Assembly: GCF_051622035.1 (NCBI RefSeq)
Contig: NC_135364.1
Span: forward strand, 26,900,501-26,964,500
DNA length: 64,000 nt
Direction: 5' to 3'
Source: Arctopsyche grandis
Lineage: Eukaryota > Arthropoda > Insecta > Trichoptera > Hydropsychidae
Positions 44,578 through 56,500 of the stretch are shown here, piece by piece (the first letter of the stretch is position 1; each line of letters starts with the position of its first letter). A program made the position numbers and the translations under genes. The notes under the pieces are model-generated. The model was not told the DNA's origin. It saw only the letters and a program-made list of their open reading frames with translations, and did no database searches.

Positions 44578-47500
44578 ATGGCGGGCTCGCGAATAAAACG
44601 ACTGTGGACTGTGGCCAGTTTGGGCGCGGGCGGGTGCGGGGTGGGGACGGCGCTCGCCTATTGGTGGACGCGGCGGGGGGGCGCAGAACCCGCTCTCGCC
44701 AGCTGGACCTCCAACTACACGCCCAGCGTCCACTGGGACTTCAACTGGGACCAGTCAGTCACTCGCTCACATTACCTAACTCTAGCACTAGCACTAGCAC
44801 TCGCACTCCATCTCTCTATCTCTATCCATACCTTTTGTTTTCAGTCGCGACCCCAAAAGCATAGTCAAGCCGAGCAAAGGAACCGCCGAAGACGACAACA
44901 GATACAATTCCGAAATCGAGACGTACAAATCCACTTCCGTCCGCCACTTGTTCCTCATTCGACACGGACAATATCATCTCGATGGAAAGACTGACAAAGA
45001 ACGCAGCTTGACGACACTCGGTATATCCTCCATTTGTACATTCTTTACACATACTGACTGACTATGCTACTATTTGAACAAAAATTAATATGCAGAATTA
45101 TGTACATATATACTGTAATATAAACTACTCGTAGTTTCCGATTGCGCCGACGTTTTCAATTATGCCAACAATCAATTCGACAATTTTTCTTCGTAATGGA
45201 TACAATTCTTCTTTGTGGCTACGTTTTATCGATAGTTTTCTCTGGTAGTGACACTCCCTTGACCTATCTATCTAACGTGTTATATAAGATCGATCTCTCG
45301 TTGATATTGTAGTGTGGGCTGGCGGCTGCTCGCTTGTTGAACGTTTGTCAGGCTGGAACACTAAGCAAAATTAGTGCATCATCTGTGGGATACTGTCGGT
45401 TTTAGTGGGTGGTTAGCAGGTTTGGGACCGTTTGGTGGTGATTTGTTCTGACTAATTTGACTGAATGCTAATTTTAGCCTATACCCGTCTTCAAAATGTC
45501 GATGGGCCTTTGATTAAACGTGAGTTTGGTCTCACTGAGGGAGCTGATCAGGGGGTTGTTTATCTTACCGAGAGTAGTTCACGGCAAGTTTGTGTACGTG
45601 TTTATCAAGGTAGTCAGTGTTTAGGTCATTGTGAATAATAGTGTTTCTTGTGTACCAGTCATAGTTTCCCGCGGCACGCAAGAATTTGTTTTGAACAGTC
45701 TGTAATTTGAGTATGGATCTGTTGGAGATGGCTATGTGAGCCCATATGGGGCTCGCATATGTGATTTGTGGGCGGATGTTGGATTTATACAGCAAACACT
45801 TGTTTTTAAGCGAGAGTTTGCTGTTGTGTTTACATAGTGGGTAAAGCTTTGACGTAACTGCCCTAGCTCTACGTACCGCATTGGTGATGTGGGGTTTCCA
45901 GGTTAGTTTCTGGTCGATTATTACCCCCAGGTAGCGGGTAGACTTGGTCCAGTTGACTGGTTTGTCATTTATGATTAATGGATTGGCTGGTTTACTCCGT
46001 TTTTTACGTCTGGAGAAGAATATTGCCTGACTTTTATCCGGGTTGATTTTCATCAGCCATTTATCGTACCACGCTACTAGTTGGTCCGAGTACTTCTGGA
46101 GGGCAAACGAGACTCCCTTGGGGCTAATGGAGCTTGCTAAGATGGCAGTGTCATCGGCGTATTGCGCGATGTTTGTGTATCTATGGGTGGGAGTGGGTAT
46201 TTCGTGTGTGTAAAGGTTGAATAGTGTGGGGCCGAGGATAGAGCCTTGGGGAACTCCGGCGGAGATGTCCCGCTGAGTTGACTTTTGGTCTTTCAATTTG
46301 ACCTGAAATTTCCGTTCTCTTAGGAAGGATGCAATGGATCGAATTGAGTGGGGGGGGGGGGGGGTGATGTTGGCGGCAATCATTTTAAAAAGGAGGTCTG
46401 CGTGCCAAACTTCATCGAAGGCTTTGGAAATATCTAAGAAGATTGCTCCAGTGGACATGTTTCGGTCGAAGCCGTCTATTACGGTTTCAACGACTCTGTG
46501 TATCTGGTGAACTGCAGAGTGTTGAGGTCTAAAGCCAAATTGTGTTTTGGGAAGGAGGTCAATTTTAGCGATCTCGTTGTTGAGGTTTGAGATTAAAATC
46601 CGTTCCAGGATTTTACTAAGTGAGGAGAGCAAGCTGATGGGTCTGTTGCGAGGGAGGGGTTCGAAAAGGTTTTTCGGATTAGGATGATGTTGGCAAGTTT
46701 CCATTGACTCGGAAAATAGCAGATTCTGTTGGTGGCGTTTAGTATTGCTGTGAGTGCAGTGATGGCTTTTTGAGGGAGTTCTTTTAGAGCTTTTATTTTA
46801 TTTAAATAGGCACACATACAGAATAAAATATAAAAATAAAGTTGTATAATGAGACAAAAAATAATTATAAACATAAATAAAAATATAATATTCCATTTAC
46901 AGTGAGCACTACATGGTGATATAAAAAAGTAAAATTACAAAAAGATCAAGATTTAAAAAAAAAGTAAAGAAAAGAAACAGGTTAAGTAAAAAAAAAAAGA
47001 AAGACAATAAGGGTGAAGAAGCAAATCAACCACATATTATTTTCTTCACCTTTGTCCTAAAAATACTAAAAGAGTCACTAAAGAGGTCAGGACAATCATC
47101 TAAGCTATCGTAAATACGGCATATACGAACGATTGCACTCTTGAAAGAGGTGTTGCTTTGACAAATTGGTAGATAAAAAAGATTTGTGCATCTGGTGAAT
47201 CAGGCATTAACGTTAAAATTAATCTCACTTAAAACAGATGTGTCAAGAATATCATTAGCAATCTTATATAAAATTAACAAATCAGAAACCCTTCTACGCC
47301 GAGACAAACTTGCAATATGGAAAAAAGAAAGTCTGTCATTATAAGATGGTAACAGTTTTTTAAGACCAGTCTTATAGGATAAATGGCGCAAAAAACGCTT
47401 CTGGATTGTTTCTAAATGCTCAATGTGAGTTTGGTAATAGATTGAGACCATATGATTGAGGCATACTCCATATTACTACGAACCAAACTGTAATAGAGTA

Positions 47501-50500
47501 GAATCAGAGTATGGGGATTCTTAAAGGGCTTCGCAACTCGGCAAATAAATCCCAAGAGTTTATAAGATTTTGTAACAATATGATTAATATGTTCATTAAA
47601 TGATAGTTTGGAATCTATAAGTATACCTAAGTCTCTGGCACATTTTTTTGCTATAAGATCTACGTTATTAATATTGTAAGTAAAGTCAATTAGGTTACGA
47701 TTTCTGGAAAGTGTCAATGAGAAGCATTTAGAAATATTGAGATGTATAAGGTTTACATTACACCATTCAGATATTATATCAATGTCGGATTGTAATTTTA
47801 AGCAATCCGACTCACTATTGATAGGATGGAAAACCTTAAGATCATCGGCATAAAGTAAGCATTGACACTTCAGGAGGGGGATTAGATCATTAATAAAAAT
47901 AATAAACAGAAGTGGTCCAAGGTGAGAACTTTGCGGAACTCCTGAAGGGATTATTCTAGGGGCAGATGAAACTTAATTGTAACCAATTGACTTCTCAAAT
48001 TAACATAGGAAGTTAACCATCTAAGTAGATTGCTGTTCCGACTTTTGTAATGACGTGTGGCAAACAGTCTTATTAACTGATTGTCGATTGGCATTATTGA
48101 CGAGTTGGCATTAGTGTCGGCCCAAGCGGAAATACGCGACGGTCGACAGAGTCACCGAGTAGACGGCGTACGGACAGCTTGTGTTCCGTACGCTCCGCTG
48201 GCCCACCACGTGCAAATTTTACATTTCAATAAACTACATCAAACCATTATCGAAGTCTTTTCCATGATGGTCACTTCGAACCGGACACCAGTAACCTAGG
48301 CCACAACACCAAACGGACAAACCAATAGGAAAAAACGTGGTCGAGAAAAAATGGATATCAATTAAGAAATCGGTATCGTTCCTTTGTTACTATCCATACC
48401 TTTCCAATACTAATAACATGTTTGCTTCTATTTCAGCAATATATTGATTGACGTACAGAGGTACATGACCGCGTGATTGACGCAGAAAATATATAAATAA
48501 AAACATAACCTACAAAGACGCATGGGACACAGAGGTAATCCAAAATTATCGGAACGATCACATAAACATCGTAAAGGATATTCAAGTAAGTGAATGTATT
48601 CAATCTCAGGCAATCTGTTCAAAAGGCAATCATGTGGGTAGGTCAGTTTTTAAAATATGTTTTAAAGTATAACAATTAATTAACGCGATTGTATAAAATA
48701 ATATCGCGCTACGAAGGAATGTTTCATCGGTCGCATCGAATTTCGTATTAAAAGTGTAAAATCAGATGTAGTGTAAAATTAGCAAAGCACGTGGAGAATT
48801 ATACTTGTAGCCCCAAAGTGGATTAAATCAAGTACATACCGGTATATTCATATCGGTAGATCTTTGTTTCTTAATGTGTGTAGAAACACCCTCCCCCCCC
48901 CCCCCCTTCCACGATAAATGTGGAATTATACTTGTAGCCCCAAAGTGGCTTAAACCAAGTACATACCGGTATATGCATATCGGTAGATCTTTGTTTCTTA
49001 ATGTGTGTAGAAACACCCTCCCCCCCCCCCCCTTCCACGATAAATGTGGAATTATACTTGTAGCCCCAAAGTGGCTTAAACCAAGTACATACCGGTATAT
49101 GCATATCGGTAGATCTTTGTTTCTTAATGTGTGTAGAAACACCCTCCCCCCCCCCCCCTTCCACGATAAATGTGGAATTACACTTGTAGCCCCAAAGTGG
49201 ATTAAATCAAGTACATACCGGCATATTCATACATCGGTAGATCTCTTTGTTTCATAATGTGTGATGAAACAGTGGTGATTTAAATTAAATCACAAGACTT
49301 GTAGCCCCAAAGTGGTTTAAATCAAGCACCCACCAATTTAGGGTTGTTATTTCTTCCAAAATATGTTGGATAGATTCTGGTGATAATAGTTAAAGTAGAA
49401 TATTAAGATTCACGGTTAATCATTGAATATTATTACCTTATCTCTACGAATAGTTCAATTGACAGCTATAGTAGAGAATAACTGTATTTATGAGACGAAA
49501 TAGTGCAACTTTCTGAAACAAATGTCAAGTGCTGAAAACGAGGTAATAGAAGCTTCGACTTCCCAGTCGCATAAAGGTCGAAATCCAACTAGGGACGTAG
49601 AACCTATTAGAGACAGGTCAAGCTCTAGAATACATCAGACTCGAAGTCAGACTCAATCGATAAAAACATTAGCGAAAGAAAATAAAGTAGAAGTTACAAT
49701 GACGTCAATAGAATTAAGGTATTCGGGCGCGTTTAAAAGACTACAGGAGAAAATAGACAGAATCTCCGAAATAAATGAAGGACAGTATCAATTTATTGAA
49801 AAAGCATACGACTATCTCCAAAAACTCCATTATGAGTATTTAGACAACATCACAGATATAGAGCAGGCGGATCAAATAGACGAAGAGTTCTACATAATCA
49901 CAATGACAATTCAAAATCTTAAAGCAGCATTAGAGAGACAATCCATTCAAGATTGTAAACTGAAGGTAGAGCAAGCAACAATTAAATTTGCTAGAGATAA
50001 GTTACCGACGCTAACCATTCCCACATTTCAGGGAGATCCATCTGAATGGCAATCGTTTCAACAAGCTTTTAAGAATATAATAGGAAACAAAACGGAATAT
50101 TCGAATGTCACGAAATTGCAATATTTGCATCAATCCTTAATCGGTCCCGCTTTGGCAGCTGTATCAGGTTTAGATATTAGCTCAGACAATTACGAAATAG
50201 CTTGGAGTATTTTAGACAAGCAATATAATTTACCAAGACTTAATCTCAAAACTAGGATTAACTCACTTTGTGACTTAAAATTAATCACAAGAGAATCACA
50301 TATCGAATTGAGAAATCTATTGAATCAGGTAACAGTGTGTATTAAAAACATTGAATCGTTGGGTTACGCGAGAGAAATTTTAGATCCATGGGTAACATGT
50401 TTAGTTCTAAGGAAATTACCTTTTAATATAGTAAGAGACTGGGAAATATCGCTGGTTAGCAGAGAAATGCCACCATATGAAAGTTTAGAGACATTCTTGC

Positions 50501-53500
50501 AGAATAGATGTAATGTATTACAATCTACTGCATCTGTAACTACGGTGAAGGAATTCCCTCATAGTCGTCAAAGAATCATGAGAACTCATGTCGCGAACAA
50601 AAACCCATCAAGTAAGGTAAACGCATGCGCATTCTGTCGAAATAATCATTTCATAGGCAAATGTGATAAATTCAAAGCAAAATCCAGTATGGAAAGAAAT
50701 GAATTCGTTAAATCTAATAACATGTGTTTTAAATGTTTAAATTCATCGCATAAGATAACAAATTGCAAGTCTAACTATAATTGCTTAAGGTGCAAACAAA
50801 ACCATCACACTTTGTTGCATCAGGACGATACATTTAGTTCCAATAATACGGGAAGGAAGTCAATTAATGCTCATTCTACTCATTTCTCTCAAAGGGAGAT
50901 AATTTTACCCACGGTACAAGTAGACATTATAACGTCCAATGGAACGGTCGCTAAGGGTCGCACATTATTAGATTCCGGCTCACAAGTCAACTATGTTACC
51001 ACATCTTTCGCTAAGAAGAATAACTTCAAATTAGAGAAAATCTCTCAAAAAATTGTAGGTATCGCTAATCAAGAAAGTAGCATTCGTCACATCACCAAGG
51101 TGACCATAAGGTCTTCAACCACTAATTACTCAACCAAAGTGTTGTGTTTGGTATTACCAGAAATTACTGGCGAAATTCCAACTGTGAAACTGGATCAACA
51201 GTTAATTTCAATACCAGCGGGAATCAAGTTATCAGATCCCCTTTGGAATAAACCGACGCCAATCGATTTATTGCTCGGCGCCGAGATTTGCGTTCATGCT
51301 ATGAAAGCAGGAACCATCCAGTTAGGAAAAGGTATGCCTATCTTAAAGGATACCGAATTCGGATGGACAATAGTTGGTCCATATCCCGAAGTAAATAATG
51401 CTCCAGGGAAGAGCCACATAGGCTTAAGTCAATTAGACAGTCACATTCAAAACTTTTGGATGATAGACCAGGTTCCTATGGTAAAACATCAATCTCTTGA
51501 GGAGAAAAGATGTGAGGAACATTTCCAAGCACACACATCACGAGATAAAAACGGTAGATTTTGTGTAGCTTTACCATATAAAAATTCCCCGGTAGTATTA
51601 GGAAGTTCATTGCACATTGCGGAGAAAAGACACAAAACTTTGGAAAGACGTTTTTTAGCCAATAATAATTTAAAAATGGAATACAATAAAGTTTTAGAAG
51701 AGTACATAAATTTAGGACATATGTCAGAGTGTGAACCCCCGGAGGCACATGAGGTTCATTGTTATTTACCTCATCACGTCGTGGTTAAGGAGTCTAGCCT
51801 TACCACTAAATATCGTGTAGTTTTTGATGCGTCCGCAAAGACAACGTCTAATATCTCACTAAATAATATTTTGATGGTGGGACCTAGTGTCCAATCAGAT
51901 TTGTTAAGTTTACTACTCAACTTTCGACTCCATAAATACGTGATTACTGCGGATATTAAGCAGATGTACCGACAGATTCAAATAGCAGAGAAAAATAAAA
52001 ATGTACAACGAATCATTTGGCGAACAGATCCCCAGAGTAAATTCAAGCATTACAAGCTTAATACAGTAACATTCGGAACTGCTTCAGCCCCATTTTTAGC
52101 TACTAGATGTCTAAATCAGTTAGCAGAGGAGAATAGAAACAAATATCCCATCGCTAGTAAAGTGATCGAACGTGATTTTTATGTTGATGATTTGCTCACG
52201 GGAACTAATACTATTGAAGCTGGTAAATTATTAAAGGTTCAACTGGAAACCATATTATTATCAGCCGGTATGCCCTTAAGCAAATGGACATCGAACAACT
52301 CCGATATAATCACGGATGTTAAAGCTGACGATTGTTCAGATTTTAACTTCTCTAACGAATCACACAAAACTTTAGGTTTATTTTGGAAACCGCGGGAAGA
52401 CGTTTTTGTATTTAAGGTTCAAACCGAAGTCGAGACTGAAAATATAACAAAAAGAAACTTTTTATCAGTAATTAGTCAGATCTTCGACCCATTAGGACTA
52501 TTATCTCCATTGTTAATTAATTATAAGATATTAATGCAATCTGTCTGGCAACAAACCATTGGTTGGGATGAATTCATTCCTCAGACAATCTTCAAAAAAT
52601 GGAAAGATTGCCAATTATCCAATACAGTCATGAAACTTTATAAAATTCCTAGATTGATAATACTAAATAATGTCATTAATATACAGGCACACGGATTTTG
52701 TGACGCATCCGAGAAAGCTTATGGTGCTTGTATTTATGTAAAATGTACTGATCAATTGGGAAATTCCAAATGTCATCTTGTGTGTTCTCGTTCGAGAGTC
52801 GCTCCGCTCAGTTTTGTAACTATTCCGCGTTTAGAGCTGTGCTCCGCTATGTTATTATCAAAGTTAATGAAGTCAACAATAGACCAATTAACAATTCATA
52901 TTAATGAAAAATATTATTGGACGGATTCAACCGTCGCATTGCATTGGATTAGAGGAGAGTCATGTAAATGGACCACCTTCGTTGCCAATCGAGTGGCCGA
53001 AATCCAATCAATATCTCAACCCATTGAGTGGTACCATGTCTCCTCTACAGACAATCCAGCAGATTTAATTTCTCGAGGGACTCAACCATCAGAATTAAAT
53101 CATAATTCGTTATGGTGGGACGGCCCTAGTTGGTTGAAATTAGACGAATCACGATGGCCTCGAAGACCTCCTGAGATCACAATAGATCTTCCAGAGAGAA
53201 GGGTAGTCACTAACGCTACCCTTGTGAGGGAAAATAATTGGATAGATAAACATTCTCATCTTCCAAGACTCCTTCGAGTTTTATCATATGTTCGTCGGCC
53301 ACTAAGGAATAAACAATTAAACGTTAAAGAAAATAACGAACCGTCCGCTTTAGAATTAAAAGATGCTTTAAATAATTTGATAAGGTTATCGCAAATGGAA
53401 TCATTTCCATTGGAATATCGTTTGCTGAGCAAGGGACATCCAATTCCCAGTAGCAGTAAATTAGCTAAATTGTCCCCTCTATTCCACGAGAATTTAATTT

Positions 53501-56500
53501 GTGTTGGAAGTAGACTTCCTCTGGGAACAACTCTATCAACGTCACCCATTATCTTGTCAAATAAGCATAAACTCACACACATGATTGTCCGAGATGCGCA
53601 CTTGAAATATATTCACTTGGGTACTCAAGCCTTACTGTCGTTATTGCGGCAGACCTATTGGCCATTGGCCGGACATAATACTGTCAAAGGAGTGGTGCGT
53701 TCATGTGTCATTTGTTTCAGAAATAAACCACTGTCACACAATAGATTAATGGGATTACTCCCGCTTGAACGTACCACTGCGAATTTTCCTTTCAGTCATG
53801 TGGGGATAGATTTCGCAGGACCTTTTCCTGTGAAGAGTGGTTGCAATAAGAATTCTAAGATAATTAAGGGTTACGTTTGTGTCTTTGTGTGTTTTTCCAG
53901 TAAGGCAGTTCACTTGGAACTTGTCGGAGACTTAACGAGTTCAAATTTCTTAAATTGTTTAAGAAGATTCGTAGCCAGACGTGGCAGGCCCAATACGATA
54001 TATTCCGACAATGCTACTAATTTTGTCGGTGCAAGTCGTGAACTCGTTAATTTAGTAAAATTAATTTACGAACGTCCTCATGAGGAGAAGCTACTACGGT
54101 ATGTAGCCTCCGAAGGGATTCGTTGGAAGTTTAACCCGCCAAGGGCGCCTCACATGGGAGGGCTGTGGGAAGCAGCGGTTAAATCCATGAAGATTCATTT
54201 AAACAAGGTGTTAAAGGCCACCACCTTAAATTTCGAATCATTTTGTACGGTATTGACTCAAATAGAAGCTTGCATGAATTCCCGTCCTCTTAGTCCCTTG
54301 TCTTCGGATCCACTAGACCTTTTACCCCTCACACCTGGACATTTCTTAATTGGCAGATCCTTACTCGCTCTTCCAATGGAGGTTAAATATAACACTAATG
54401 TCCATGCCAATCTGCTTCAGATACAATTGACCACAGCAGCATTTTGGAAACGTTGGTCGGCGGAATATTTACATTCTTTGCAGTTACGACACAAATGGAA
54501 GAAGGACTCGAGCAACAATCTGAGTGTGGGTCAAATGGTCCTGTTAAAGGAGGAACACATGCTGCCAACCCGATGGGTCTTGGGTCGAATCACTAAATTG
54601 TATCCCGGACCAGATGGCAGAGTTCGAGTCGTCGACGTCTTTACTGCCAGCGGAGAGTTTCGTCGGTCCAGTCATCTAGTGGCGCCATTGCCGATTCTAC
54701 CACAAGGACCACTTGACAGGAAGGAAGATCAGCAAGAGGGAGGAGAAACAGCAGCTTCAATTCCGTCAACTTCGGTAGCTTAGTTTAACCCGAAGACACT
54801 ACCCCCAACTCATATTACTTATTAGATGTAATCATGAGTTTAAATCATTCAATGTTAATAGTAGTACTCCGTAATTCACTTTAATTGTGTTGTGTGTATA
54901 ATTTAAGCTATTTTCATTTTAACATTCGGCAGTATATATCTCCGAATTTAATCTAATCATTTTGTCTTTATAATATAAGACTTGTCTCATGTCATCACTC
55001 GGAAGGATTATATCCGAGTTTAAAATAAACTGTTCAAATTTGACAGTTAAAATTAGATTCATGATTTGTTAATGTTAGTCTCCAAGCCACACTTAATGGA
55101 GCATCTTAAATTATTTCATGTCTACTTAATTATAACCTGCCGGGAGTCATCCGCAGGTCTTCTGTTTCTTGTTATGAAAACATAAGTTAACTCTTACTGT
55201 TTATAGTATTTATGTGAATCATAGAATAAGTAAATATTATAATACTGAACATTTCGATGTTTAACGTAGAGACATCTATAATCATAGTTCGCCTTCATTT
55301 CCTGCTTGTAGGAATGAATGAATGACTTTCCAATTTACTTTTAATTTAGCAATGTTTGTGCTACTTGTTGATGAAATCAAGTTAACTTAGGAGCATTACA
55401 CTCACTAATCAAGTTTAGTTGATCGGTAATAGCTGATCTGTCTTGACAACTGTAACAGTGTCAACATTGTATTGTCTAAGTTAACATCAAGATGAGGAAT
55501 GCTTAAGTTTTAAACCATATACAGTCCACTCTCTCTTCTTTAAAGTAAACTTATCTTGTAATGCTTATTCACAGCTTCAAAGGAGATTTCAAAAATTTTA
55601 ATGTAAATAGAAACAACATTCACCAGAGGTATACCTATAAGTTGAAATATTACTGAACCAATAAATTGATTTTATCCTCACACTGGATGAGGCAAAGGTT
55701 TCATTATTCACCCTCTATTTAATTATTTTAAGAGCTATGATATATTGTAAACGACTCGTCAGTAATGCTGTAACTCTGTAGAATAACTGTATTGTTCAAC
55801 AGTTTTCCTATGTGGGACTATGTTCCGACTTTTGTAATGACGTGTGGCAAACAGTCTTATTAACTGATTGTCGATTGGCATTATTGACGAGTTGGCATTA
55901 GTGTCGGCCCAAGCGGAAATACGCGACGGTCGACAGAGTCACCGAGTAGACGGCGTACGGACAGCTTGTGTTCCGTACGCTCCGCTGGCCCACCACGTGC
56001 AAATTTTACATTTCAATAAACTACATCAAACCATTATCGAAGTCTTTTCCAATTGCCATGAATTCCAATTTTAGATAATTTACGAAATAGCAAACCGTGA
56101 TTAACCTTGTCAAAAGCCTTTTGAAAGTCTGTATATATAACATCTACTTGTGTACGAGTATTAAGATATTTATAAATTGTGGTAGTGAATTCAATAAGAT
56201 TAGACACGGTTGATTTTTTTTTAACAAATCCATGTTGTTCCTGTGCAATTTTAGGCACTACATGAGAATAAATATGATTATAAGTTAAACATTCAAAAAT
56301 TTTATCAAAACAGGATAAGATACAATAGGTACAATATTGGCTAGTTTCCATTTAGAAGGGAATACACCAGCAGATAAAGAATTGTTAAAAATTATAAATA
56401 CGGGTTCCACAAGTTCCAAATAACAAGTTTTAATAAAGTATGGAGTTATGCCGTCAGGTCCAGCATCCTTATTTACATCTAAATTTAATAGGACATAAAT

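Larger units (their letters stand above)
48034..56051 (+). mobile_element. Complete BEL/Pao LTR retrotransposon, 8018 bp
   Basis: Two LTRs of 231 bp (48034-48264 and 55821-56051) that I find identical base for base. TGTT...TTCCA ends and a 5-bp target duplication ATTGC (48029-48033, 56052-56056) delimit it. It encodes a single intact 1753-residue Gag-Pol. It lies in PGAM5 intron 2 in the gene's sense, inside a LINE. Identity of LTRs and intact frame mean a very recent insertion. Confidence 0.95.

Noticed and set aside
44604-44864. Alternative frames over PGAM5 exon 1
   Set aside because: Shadows of the GC-rich first exon; the PGAM5 frame has the WDxNWD motif and correct splice junctions.
48265-48300. 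tRNA primer-binding site after the 5' LTR (TGGTCACTTCGAACC)
   Set aside because: It begins with TGG, but the TTCGAA word would lie too close to the tRNA 3' end for a normal T-arm, so I could not name a primer tRNA.
48874-49257. Open frames on both strands through the poly(C) tandem repeats
   Set aside because: They exist only because the ~126-bp unit lacks stops in those frames; no domain and the position is the BEL leader.
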